From the NCBI GenBank assembly GCA_030830595.1, contig JAURMS010000330.1:1-8293 (forward strand): a stretch of 8,293 nt of DNA. The letters run 5' to 3'. The stretch is from Gammaproteobacteria bacterium. GTDB lineage: Bacteria > Pseudomonadota > Gammaproteobacteria > Steroidobacterales > Steroidobacteraceae. Under the pieces are notes generated by a model, which worked only from the letters and a program-made list of their open reading frames with translations, was not told where the DNA came from and ran no database searches. Positions 1 through 6,664 of this stretch are shown piece after piece. The stretch's first letter is position 1. Each line of letters starts with the position of its first letter. The translations under genes and the position numbers were made by a program.

Positions 1-2
1 AC

Positions 3-1550
3 TTCGAGATCAAGTCCATCACCGGCTTCCGCCAGGTGCACAACCTGAACCAGGGCGATCTGGATGGCGTGGACGGCACCATGAGCACGCTCGGCGACGG
101 GCTGCGCACGGGCGTGGTGCACGACCTGGTGCTGCAGACCATCGGCGGCCTGTTCTTCAACAGCGTCTCCCCGAACATCTCCGGCGAGGTCGAATTCGCC
201 ACCGGCCAGGCCATCGTGGACGCCATCGTAAGCCTGGGCCGCGCGCCCACCTTCACCAACTACGCCGAGACTGAGTTCAAGTCCTGGCAGCAGGAGCTCT
301 CGATCGTCGGCTCGAAGGACAACTTCGAGTACGCCACGGGCCTGTTCTATTACACGGACAAGGGCGAGTTCCGCAACAACCGCTGGGCACTGTTCCCGAT
401 CTCGGCCTCGGACACCACCTCGCACGACAACGAGACCAAGTCTTGGGCGCTCTACGGCGAAGGCACCTGGCGCCAGGCTGACGGTGGGCCCTTTGCGCTG
501 ACCCTCGGCCTGCGACACACCCAGGAAACCAAGGACGTCACCTACCTGTGGCGCAGCAGCGCGAACCCGTTCGGCTTCTTCGGCTTCATCTTCGCAGGTC
601 AGCCATTGTCGAACGCCTACGTCACGGACGACCTGGCCGAAACCCAGAACCCGGTCAATGGCATTTTCGGCAAGTCGTTTAGCAAGGATTTCTCGAATAC
701 CAGTGGCAAGCTCACGCTGGGATATGACATCAACGAGGACATCTACACCTACCTGACCTACTCCACCGGCTACAAGAGCGGCACCTACAACGGCGACTTC
801 TACGACCAGGCCAACGATACGGGTGACCTGCTGCGGCCGGAAAAGATGAAGAACATCGAGATGGGCCTGAAAGCTGATTTCGGTGATCGAGTCCGCTTGA
901 ATGCCAGCGCCTTCCATTACGAGTACGAGGACATGCACGTGTCCTCCCTATTCGTGCGCCCGAACGGCAGCGTGGTCAGCCGTATCCAGAACGCCGGCCT
1001 CGCCAAGCGCTATGGCGGCGAACTGGAGTTGAGCTTCAGGGCCATGGACAACCTGCTGGCCAAGCTGACCTGGGCGGGCGTGCGCGGGACCTTCGATAAG
1101 TATCCGAACGCATCCAACGCAGCCGGCACCATCGAAGACACCGTGCGCTATGCCAAGCGCGGCCTGGCTCCGGACAACCAGGTCACGGCCAACGTGGACT
1201 GGCAGATCGTGGAGACGGGCTTCGGCAACCTGGGGCTCAACGTGAACGCCAACTACCAGTCGGACACCTACCCGATCGCGCTGTCCTCCGATTCCTACGC
1301 TTCGGGTCCGGTGATCTTCCGGCAGCTGACCAACAACTCACGCACGCTGGTCAATGCGCGCCTGAGCCTGGGCGACATCAAGGTGGGTAACTCCACCATG
1401 CGGGTCAGTGTCTGGGGACGCAACCTGACGGATGAGGACTATCGTGAGTTCTCCTTCAACTACGGCGCCGCGCTGGGCCTGAACGTCGCCCAGTACGGCG
1501 AACCGCGGACCTACGGTATCGACTTCTCGGTGCTGATGGGCGAGCAGTAA
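3..1550 (+). CDS. TonB-dependent outer-membrane receptor, C-terminal beta-barrel part (5' end cut by window)
   Basis: The frame is open from base 3 and gives about 515 residues before TAA at 1548-1550; the GTG at 36 is internal, not a start. The signal peptide, TonB box and plug domain would lie upstream of the window. Visible are alternating amphipathic strands typical of a TonB-dependent receptor barrel: an ITGFR strand at the very start, the QQELSIVGS and GLFYYTD strands, LTLGLRHTQE, TYLTYSTGYKSG followed by LRPEKMKNIEMGLK, LNASAFHYEYEDM, and a closing region with VSVWGRNLTDEDY and YGEPRTYGIDF. Family members import scarce or bulky ligands using TonB-ExbBD energy. The last aromatic (IDF) is followed by a short SVLMGEQ tail instead of ending on Phe/Trp. 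The gene converges on a steroid-type catabolic operon, so a hydrophobic or steroid ligand is possible, but the barrel alone does not reveal the ligand. The family call is secure. Confidence 0.93.
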   Translation, partial: FEIKSITGFRQVHNLNQGDLDGVDGTMSTLGDGLRTGVVHDLVLQTIGGLFFNSVSPNISGEVEFATGQAIVDAIVSLGRAPTFTNYAETEFKSWQQELSIVGSKDNFEYATGLFYYTDKGEFRNNRWALFPISASDTTSHDNETKSWALYGEGTWRQADGGPFALTLGLRHTQETKDVTYLWRSSANPFGFFGFIFAGQPLSNAYVTDDLAETQNPVNGIFGKSFSKDFSNTSGKLTLGYDINEDIYTYLTYSTGYKSGTYNGDFYDQANDTGDLLRPEKMKNIEMGLKADFGDRVRLNASAFHYEYEDMHVSSLFVRPNGSVVSRIQNAGLAKRYGGELELSFRAMDNLLAKLTWAGVRGTFDKYPNASNAAGTIEDTVRYAKRGLAPDNQVTANVDWQIVETGFGNLGLNVNANYQSDTYPIALSSDSYASGPVIFRQLTNNSRTLVNARLSLGDIKVGNSTMRVSVWGRNLTDEDYREFSFNYGAALGLNVAQYGEPRTYGIDFSVLMGEQ

Positions 1551-1574
1551 GCGCTCACCGAAGGGTGACTGACG

Positions 1575-1604
1575 GGGCCCGGTCGGCAACGACCGGGCCC
1601 TTTT
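1575..1604 (+). terminator. Rho-independent terminator after the TonB receptor gene
   Basis: An 11-bp GC-rich perfect stem (1575-1585 paired with 1590-1600) closes on a GCAA loop of the GNRA tetraloop class and is followed directly by TTTTGTTT on the plus strand. It begins 24 bases after the receptor stop. On the minus strand no T-run follows the hairpin, so it is a clear intrinsic terminator only for the plus-strand gene. It lies just beyond the stop codon of the convergent GMC gene (1608) and may still stabilise the 3' end of that transcript. Confidence 0.9.
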
Positions 1605-1607
1605 GTT

Positions 1608-3236
1608 TCAGGGTGAACGCAGAATGAAATCGGCCGCGCGCTCACCAATCATGACCGTTGCGGCATGGGTGTTGCCGGAGATCAGCGACGGCATCACCGA
1701 GGCATCAGCCACCCGGAGCCCCTCGACGCCCCTGATCCGCAGCTCGGGATCGACCACCGCCTCGCGGTCACTGCCCATGCGACAGGTGCCCACGGGGTGG
1801 TAACCGGTGGATCCCATCCGTCGCGCGAAGTCGAGCAGCTCGTCGTCATGCCCGGCCGCAAGGCCGGGGGCTGACTCGCTCTCCACCAGAGCCGCCAAGG
1901 GTGGGGTGGCCACCAGTTGGCGCACGATACGCATGCCACGCAGCGTCAGGGCTCGATCCCTCTCGTCTACGAGGTAGTGATGCACGATCTCCGGTGGCTC
2001 GGAGGCAGAGTTGGAGGCAATGCGCACCCAACCGCGCGAGGCGGGACGCAGCGCGCAAGGGGCCACCGTCAGGCCCGGCAAGGGACTCAGGCGGGCTTTC
2101 TCGCCGGCTGCGGCAGCTTCGAGGTCGCCGGTCACCGGCAGGCAGTGGTACTGCAGGTCGGGACGCGTCAGGCCTGGCTCGCTGCAGACGAAGGCGCCTG
2201 ATTGCGCCGCTGGTATGGTCAGGGGTCCATTCCGGCGCAGGAGATAGCGGATGAGATTACGGACCAGTCGCCAGCCGGCCAGCTCACGGTTGTAGGTGAA
2301 AGCCTCGTCGCGCAGGCGAAACCCCATTGGCACCACGTAATGATCCTGCAGCCCTTGGCCGACCCCCGGGCACGCAACCACCACGGGGATGCCATGCTGT
2401 GCCAGAAGTTCGGGCGATCCGATGCCCGATAACTGCAGCAGCTGCGGACTCTGGTAGGCGCCTGCCGTGAGGATGACTTCCCTGCGAGCGCGCAGCACTT
2501 TGCGCTCACCGGCATGCTCGAATTCGACCCCGCTCGCCTTGCCCTGCTCGAACAGGAGCCGACATGCCAGGGCACGGGTCAGAATCATCAGGTTGCTTCG
2601 TCCTCGCGCGGGCGACAGGAACGCCCGTGCGGACGACCAACGCTCGCCTCGATCGATGATGGCGTCGTAGTAACCGCAGCCCCATTGCCCGCCGTCATTG
2701 AAGTCGTCAACCGGCGGCGTCCCGAGTGCCGCAAACCCCTCGAGCACAGCGTCGTTGGTGGGGTCGCGTTCCGCGGCCTGTTGTACACGCATCAGGCCAC
2801 CGCTGGAGTGAGCGGGGCCGTCCCCTCGCTGGCTACGTTCCGAGCGCAGGAACCAGGGCAGCACATCGGGCCAGTCCCAGCCGGTCGCTCCAGCCGCCGC
2901 CCAGTCGGCATAGTCCTGGCGCTGGCCGCGGATGTAGATCAGTCCGTTGATGTTTGACGATCCACCCAGCCCCTTGCCCCGCGGCAGCAGCACGCGCCGC
3001 CCGCCAAGTCCCGGTTCAGGCGCCGAGGAGTAATGCCAGCTCAGGCCCGGCTCGAAGGCGATCTTGCCGTAGCCGATGGGCATGCGGATGAAGAAGCTGC
3101 GATCGTGGCCGCCCGCCTCGAGCAGGGCCACGCGGTGGCGGCCATCGGCCGACAGGCGGTTGGCCAGCACGCAGCCAGCCGACCCGGCACCGACAATGAT
3201 GAAGTCGCATTCGCCGTGCTCGCGCGCGGCAGCCAC
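1608..3236 (-). CDS. GMC-family FAD-dependent alcohol/choline dehydrogenase-like oxidoreductase
   Basis: The protein has 542 residues, normal for bacterial GMC enzymes. It should oxidise an alcohol to an aldehyde or ketone using FAD and an electron acceptor. The N-terminal dinucleotide fold carries GAGSAG at residues 16-21 with Glu40 at the end of the second strand. GMC signature 1 is at 87-99 (GKGLGGSSNINGL) and signature 2 at about 259-273 (GAYQSPQLLQLSGIG). The C-terminal catalytic pair is His480 (GYHPVGTCRMG) and His524 (SGNTHAATVMIGE), where choline oxidase has His/Asn. No signal peptide is seen. The start is GTG at 3234-3236, four bases after the upstream AsnC stop, with GAGG-type Shine-Dalgarno candidates in that overlap region. 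It is the last gene of the operon. The sequence resembles choline and long-chain alcohol dehydrogenases rather than cholesterol oxidase, and the substrate cannot be read from it. A role on a steroid-derived alcohol is inference from context. Confidence 0.92.
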   Translation of the reverse strand: MAAAREHGECDFIIVGAGSAGCVLANRLSADGRHRVALLEAGGHDRSFFIRMPIGYGKIAFEPGLSWHYSSAPEPGLGGRRVLLPRGKGLGGSSNINGLIYIRGQRQDYADWAAAGATGWDWPDVLPWFLRSERSQRGDGPAHSSGGLMRVQQAAERDPTNDAVLEGFAALGTPPVDDFNDGGQWGCGYYDAIIDRGERWSSARAFLSPARGRSNLMILTRALACRLLFEQGKASGVEFEHAGERKVLRARREVILTAGAYQSPQLLQLSGIGSPELLAQHGIPVVVACPGVGQGLQDHYVVPMGFRLRDEAFTYNRELAGWRLVRNLIRYLLRRNGPLTIPAAQSGAFVCSEPGLTRPDLQYHCLPVTGDLEAAAAGEKARLSPLPGLTVAPCALRPASRGWVRIASNSASEPPEIVHHYLVDERDRALTLRGMRIVRQLVATPPLAALVESESAPGLAAGHDDELLDFARRMGSTGYHPVGTCRMGSDREAVVDPELRIRGVEGLRVADASVMPSLISGNTHAATVMIGERAADFILRSP

Positions 3237-3240
3237 GGCC

Positions 3241-3720
3241 TCAGGCCTCGCGCTTGCGGTCGATGATCTTGGCGACCCGGAAGTCGTACTTCAGGGTGGA
3301 CACCGCAATGGAGGTCTCGACATGGCGCACCCCCGGCATCGCCAGGATGCGGTTGTTGGCAATCTCGATCACATCCTCCAGGGAGGAAAAGAGGCCAACG
3401 CAGAGGATATCGAAGCGGCCGGCCATGGCGATGACGCAGCCGATTTCGCGCATCGCCGCGATCTTCTGGCACAGGGCCTGTACCTCGCTGAGCTGGGCCT
3501 GGATGCCGATCAGCACGACCTTGGGCGCGCCGATCAGGGCTACATTGGTGACCGCGCTGAAGCGGATGAGGTTGGAAGCCTCCAGCCGCTTGATGCGCCC
3601 GCGCACCGTGCCCTCCGTGACGCCCAGCGCCTGGGCCAGGTGCCGGTTGCTTGCCCGCGCATCGGCGGTCAGCTTTTCAATGATCTTGCGATCGAGTTCG
3701 TCAACGACGTAGGTAGTCAC
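3241..3720 (-). CDS. Lrp/AsnC-family transcriptional regulator (second of a tandem pair)
   Basis: The protein has 159 residues when started at the GTG at 3718-3720, whose bases overlap the upstream gene's TGA (GTGA overlap). This start gives the family-typical N-terminus with DELDRKIIEKL at residues 7-17. A longer frame from 3774 exists but would overlap the upstream gene by 58 bases and add a non-conserved tail, so it was not used. No good Shine-Dalgarno precedes the GTG, so translation is probably coupled to the first regulator. The winged helix-turn-helix spans about 9-58, with the recognition region LGVTEGTVRGRIKRLE at 32-47. The C-terminal RAM ligand-binding/oligomerisation domain spans about 67-150 and includes AGRFDI at 100-105. 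Lrp/AsnC proteins form dimers to octamers and respond to small metabolites. The target is unknown, and self-regulation of the surrounding operon is a reasonable guess. Confidence 0.9.
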   Translation of the reverse strand: MTTYVVDELDRKIIEKLTADARASNRHLAQALGVTEGTVRGRIKRLEASNLIRFSAVTNVALIGAPKVVLIGIQAQLSEVQALCQKIAAMREIGCVIAMAGRFDILCVGLFSSLEDVIEIANNRILAMPGVRHVETSIAVSTLKYDFRVAKIIDRKREA

Positions 3721-4199
3721 GCGATCGGCGCCAATTCGAAGTTGTACTTGACGATGTCCGCGGCAATGCCGCACTCGATGCTGCGGATGCCCTCGATCCT
3801 GGCGATGTCGCTGAGCAGCAGTGAATGGAGCTCGTCGAAATCGTGCAGGGCTACCAGCATCTCGATGTCCCGTGCGCCGGTCACCACGTGGACGCTGAAT
3901 ACCTCGGGCAGGCTGGCGAGCTCGCGGGCAACCTGCTCTGCAGGCCGGCCCTGGACCTGTACGCCCACCGCGAGCAACACCTTGAAACCCAGCGCCGCAA
4001 AGTCGGTGACCGCCACGACGCGCATGGCCTTGCTGGCTTCCAGGCGGCGGATGCGCGCGCTGACCGTGGCCGCGGCCATGCCCAGGCGTCGGGCAAGCTC
4101 CTGGTTGGTGGCCCGCCCGTCCTTGCGCAGGATGGCGATGATCTTCTGGTCGATTTCGTCGAGCCCGGAGCGGGGTTCGGCCTTGCTGCCCTTTGCCAT
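3717..4199 (-). CDS. Lrp/AsnC-family transcriptional regulator (first of a tandem pair)
   Basis: The protein has 160 residues, a standard Lrp/AsnC length. ATG at 4197-4199 is preceded by GAGG (4205-4208) at five-base spacing, supporting the start. An N-terminal winged helix-turn-helix covers about residues 13-65 (LDEIDQKIIAILRKDGRATN, then helix-turn-helix LARRLGMAAATVSARIRRLE at 35-54). The RAM domain covers about 72-155 and holds the TGARD turn at 107-111 that corresponds to the effector-binding loop of the family. It starts 14 bases after the MaoC gene and overlaps the next AsnC gene by four bases. The two regulators share architecture but differ clearly in sequence, so they are paralogues rather than a recent duplication. 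They may form a hetero-oligomer or respond to different CoA or steroid intermediates; neither is shown by sequence. No KstR2-like TetR regulator is visible in the window. Confidence 0.92.
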   Translation of the reverse strand: MAKGSKAEPRSGLDEIDQKIIAILRKDGRATNQELARRLGMAAATVSARIRRLEASKAMRVVAVTDFAALGFKVLLAVGVQVQGRPAEQVARELASLPEVFSVHVVTGARDIEMLVALHDFDELHSLLLSDIARIEGIRSIECGIAADIVKYNFELAPIA

Positions 4200-4204
4200 C
4201 GCTG

Positions 4205-4208
4205 CCTC
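4205..4208 (-). promoter_or_regulatory. Shine-Dalgarno sequence for the first AsnC-family gene
   Basis: GAGG on the minus strand sits five bases before the ATG at 4199, within the 14-base gap after the MaoC gene. It supports independent initiation for the first regulator, whereas the second regulator has no clear site of its own. Confidence 0.6.
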
Positions 4209-4213
4209 GCCGG

Positions 4214-4690
4214 TTAACCGGCCACCATGAACCTGCTTATGGTATCAGCGACGCAGCCCGGCCGGTCACTGCCCTCGATCTCGATGGTCACCCGGACCAC
4301 GACCTGTACGCCACCGGCCACGGGCGTGACGGCCAGGATCTCGCCACGGCCACGGATGCGGCTGCCCACCCGCACGGGAGCCGGGAAGCGCACCCGGTCG
4401 AGTCCATAGTTGATGCCCATGCCGGCCAACTCTACCCGCATCAGCTGAGGCAGGAACAGGCTGGTCAGGGACAGGGTCAGGTAGCCGTGGGCAATGGTGC
4501 CGCCGAACGGCCCGCTTCTGGCACGCTCTACGTCGACGTGGATCCACTGGTGATCACCCGTCGCCTCGGCAAAGCCATCCACCCTCGACTGCTCCATCGG
4601 CGCCCAGTCAGTGGGGCCCAGGAGGGTACCGCTGGCGGCCAGCAGGTCATCCACGTCGGTGAAGACCCGGGAAGGAACCTGATCGCTCAT
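4214..4690 (-). CDS. MaoC-like (R)-specific enoyl-CoA hydratase, single hotdog domain (Rv0130/HtdZ type)
   Basis: The protein has 158 residues, the normal size for a single-hotdog hydratase 2 protein. The catalytic motif is at 45-69: GDHQWIHVD with Asp46 and His51 as the expected catalytic pair, followed by GPFGGTIAHGYLTLSL over the substrate pocket. The region NYGLDRVRFPAPVRVGSRIRG is also typical. From memory it closely resembles Mycobacterium tuberculosis Rv0130 (HtdZ), an (R)-specific trans-enoyl-CoA hydratase. The ATG at 4688-4690 overlaps the TGA of the upstream SDR gene (ATGA), which fixes the start. The frame stays open upstream for 141 codons, but that stretch lies inside the SDR gene and has no family similarity. 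In this operon it is a candidate for hydrating an enoyl-CoA made by the neighbouring acyl-CoA dehydrogenase, for example (E)-5OH-HIPE-CoA. The exact substrate is inference. Confidence 0.9.
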   Translation of the reverse strand: MSDQVPSRVFTDVDDLLAASGTLLGPTDWAPMEQSRVDGFAEATGDHQWIHVDVERARSGPFGGTIAHGYLTLSLTSLFLPQLMRVELAGMGINYGLDRVRFPAPVRVGSRIRGRGEILAVTPVAGGVQVVVRVTIEIEGSDRPGCVADTISRFMVAG

Positions 4691-5484
4691 GGGTGCTGGC
4701 TCGACACGGACAGGACCTCCCCGGTCAGGTAGCTGGCCAGGTCGGAAGCCAGGAAGACCATGACGTTGGCCACTTCCCAGACCTCGGCCGGACGGCCGAA
4801 GGCCTCGCGACGGGCGAGTTCCTCCAGCAGTTCCGGGGTAGTGGTCCTGGCCAGGAAGGCATGCATGGCGATGGAGGGCGCCACCGCGTTGATGCGCACT
4901 CCGAAGGGCGCGGACTCGATGGCCGAGCAACGCGTGAGGGCCATGACTCCAGCCTTCGCTGCGGCATAGTGCGACTGCCCGGACTGTGCGCGCCAGCCCA
5001 GCACCGAGGCATTGTTGACGATCGCCCCGGTACGCCGGCCGTGCATGTGCGGAAGGATGGCGCGCGTCATGCGCATGACGCTGGTCAACGAGACGTCGAT
5101 GACCTTCGACCATTCCTCGTCGGGCATGTCCACCAGCGTGGCCGTGCCGCCCAGCCCGGCATTGTTGATCAGCACGTCGACATGACCGAGGGTGTCGATG
5201 GCGCCGGCCACCAGCGCGTCCACCTGCTCCTGACGGGTCACGTCGCAGGTCCTGGCATGCACGCGATCTGCCGCGATGTCACGCAGTTGCGCTGCGGCTT
5301 CACCGAGGCGTCGCTCGTGGAGGTCGCTGATCATCACCGTTGCGCCTTCCTCTACGCAGCGCTTGGCCACCGCGAAGCCGATGCCGGTTCCTGCGGCAGC
5401 GGTCACCAGCACGGTGCGACCGGCGAGCAGGTTGCGCCCCGGCGGGTAGGGCGGCGGCAGGGGACGGGCCCCGTCAGCGGTCAC
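4687..5484 (-). CDS. ipdF: IpdF-like short-chain dehydrogenase of steroid C/D-ring degradation
   Basis: The protein has 265 residues. GTG at 5482-5484 is chosen because AAGGAG (5492-5497) lies seven bases upstream; the gene overlaps the previous one by 11 bases. The Rossmann glycine motif is TAAAGTGIG at 28-36, an atypical version of TGxxxGxG that is characteristic of the IpdF group. Asp54 after the second strand suggests NAD(H). NNAG is at 107-110, and the catalytic residues are Ser160, Tyr173 and Lys177 (YAAAK). The block NNASVLGWRAQ...HYAAAKAGVMALTRCSAIE, and the ending LTGEVLSVSSQHP, match my recollection of mycobacterial IpdF (Rv3559c) almost position by position. IpdF oxidises the ring hydroxyl of 5-OH-HIC-CoA, a step that with IpdC leads to ring opening by EchA20. 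A proline-rich leader (RPLPPPYPPG, 7-16) precedes the fold. Another hydroxysteroid or hydroxyacyl-CoA substrate is possible, but the adjacent ipdE genes support IpdF. Confidence 0.88.
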   Translation of the reverse strand: MTADGARPLPPPYPPGRNLLAGRTVLVTAAAGTGIGFAVAKRCVEEGATVMISDLHERRLGEAAAQLRDIAADRVHARTCDVTRQEQVDALVAGAIDTLGHVDVLINNAGLGGTATLVDMPDEEWSKVIDVSLTSVMRMTRAILPHMHGRRTGAIVNNASVLGWRAQSGQSHYAAAKAGVMALTRCSAIESAPFGVRINAVAPSIAMHAFLARTTTPELLEELARREAFGRPAEVWEVANVMVFLASDLASYLTGEVLSVSSQHP

Positions 5485-6664
5485 CGCGCGGCTCCTTCGG
5501 CAGGCCCAGCGCGCGCTCGGCGACGATGTTGCGCTGGATCTGGTTGGTGCCGCCGTAGATGGTGTCTGCGCGCGAGAACAGGTAGAGATAGGGCAGGTCG
5601 GCAAGCTCGTAACCCTCCCCCGTGCACAGCTCGCCCGGTGCGCCCACCACGTCCATGGCCAGCTCGCCCAACTTCTTGCGCCAGGTCGCCCAGTGCAGCT
5701 TGTAGGTCATGGCCTCCGGGGCCATGGTGCCCGTGGTGGTACGCGAGAGCATCCTGAGCGCGCTGTAGCGCATGATGCGAAGACCGGTCCAGGCCTCTGC
5801 AATCCGCTGGCGGATCAAGGGATCGGCCGCAGCACCGTTGCTGCGAGCGGCTGCGATGACCTGCTCGAGTTCGTTGCGGAACGTCATCTGCTGGGCCAGC
5901 GTGGAGACACCGCGTTCAAAGGCCAGCGTGCCCATGGCCACCTTCCAGCCCTCACCTGGTTTGCCGACGCAGTACTCGGCGCGGGTGCGGGCGCCGTCGA
6001 AGAACACCTCGTTGAACTCGGCATCGCCGGTCATCTGGCGGATCGGCTTGACCGTCACACCTTTCTGCTTCATCGGCACCAGCAGGTAGGAAATGCCCGC
6101 CGGGCCCTTGCTGCCCTGCTCGGTGCGACAGACCACGAAGCACCAGTCGGCGAACTGGGCGAGCGAAGTCCAGATCTTCTGGCCTTCGATGACCCATTCG
6201 GGGCCGTCCGGACCCTGCTCGAGCCGCGCCCGGGTACGGACGTTGGAGAGATCGGAGCCGGCGTTCGGTTCGCTGTAGCCCTGGCACCAGAACTCCTCGC
6301 CGCGCGCGATGGGCAGCAGGAAGCGCTCGCGCTGCATGTCGTTGCCGAAATGCAGGATGGTGGGACCGGCCAACTCGGTGCCCAGGTGGCCGACCCGGCC
6401 GGGTGCGCCACTGCGCGCGTATTCCTCGGCAAAGATCACCTGCTGGGCGAGCGTGGCATTGCGACCCCCGAACTCCTCCGGCCAACCGATCACGCTCCAG
6501 CGGGCACTGCCGAGGGCACGTTCCCACTCCAGGCGTCGCTCGGCACGGAAGGTCTGGCTGACGATGCCGCGGATGTCGGCGAAGGGGCCGTTGAGCTGTG
6601 CCTGCAGCCACGCGGCGCACTCGGCGCGGAAGGCCTCTTCCTCGGGCGTGAAACGTATCTTCAT
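5474..6664 (-). CDS. ipdE1: Acyl-CoA dehydrogenase, IpdE1/FadE30-like alpha subunit (steroid HIP catabolism)
   Basis: The protein has 396 residues. ATG at 6662-6664 overlaps the upstream TGA (ATGA), and GGAGG at 6669-6673 sits four bases upstream. It has a full acyl-CoA dehydrogenase fold with the flavin/substrate motif CQGYSEPNAGSD at 127-138 and KIWTS at 163-167. The catalytic base is read as Glu250 in LAFERGVST, aligned with the glutamate of isovaleryl- and long-chain acyl-CoA dehydrogenases. The medium-chain position holds Gly371 (DTIYGGTNQIQRN). The RxxFG flavin motif is missing, as expected for an alpha subunit completed by a partner. The blocks FERGVSTL, AWTGLR, LGELAMDV and DTIYGGTNQIQRNIVAER match recalled M. 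tuberculosis FadE30 (IpdE1). With IpdE2 it forms an alpha2beta2 enzyme that converts 5OH-HIP-CoA to (E)-5OH-HIPE-CoA, starting side-chain beta-oxidation of the C/D-ring remnant. The adjacent partner gene is the usual proteobacterial arrangement. Confidence 0.9.
   Translation of the reverse strand: MKIRFTPEEEAFRAECAAWLQAQLNGPFADIRGIVSQTFRAERRLEWERALGSARWSVIGWPEEFGGRNATLAQQVIFAEEYARSGAPGRVGHLGTELAGPTILHFGNDMQRERFLLPIARGEEFWCQGYSEPNAGSDLSNVRTRARLEQGPDGPEWVIEGQKIWTSLAQFADWCFVVCRTEQGSKGPAGISYLLVPMKQKGVTVKPIRQMTGDAEFNEVFFDGARTRAEYCVGKPGEGWKVAMGTLAFERGVSTLAQQMTFRNELEQVIAAARSNGAAADPLIRQRIAEAWTGLRIMRYSALRMLSRTTTGTMAPEAMTYKLHWATWRKKLGELAMDVVGAPGELCTGEGYELADLPYLYLFSRADTIYGGTNQIQRNIVAERALGLPKEPRGDR
5492..5497 (-). 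promoter_or_regulatory. Shine-Dalgarno sequence deciding the ipdF-like start
   Basis: AAGGAG on the minus strand lies seven bases before the GTG at 5484, inside the end of the upstream acyl-CoA dehydrogenase gene. It is the strongest ribosome-binding site seen in the operon. It selects the GTG start over the upstream in-frame extension to 5604, which lies wholly inside the upstream gene. Confidence 0.8.

Noticed and set aside
3721..3774. Upstream start for the second AsnC gene, adding 18 residues.
   Set aside because: The added residues are not family-like and would overlap the first regulator by 58 bases. The GTG overlapping the TGA at 3717-3720 is better supported.
3076..4230. Plus-strand open frame of 384 codons antisense to the two AsnC genes.
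   Set aside because: The translated product is low-complexity Arg/Ala/Ser-rich with no recognisable domain. It lies opposite two clearly conserved genes and is a typical high-GC shadow frame.
4691..5113. Long upstream extension of the MaoC reading frame, which would give a 299-residue protein.
   Set aside because: The extension lies inside the ipdF-like gene and has no hotdog similarity. The ATGA overlap at 4687-4690 gives a normal-length MaoC protein.
4693..5757. Plus-strand open frame of 354 codons antisense to the ipdF-like gene.
   Set aside because: The composition is rich in His, Gly and Arg, as expected from mirrored GC-rich codons, and there is no recognisable fold.
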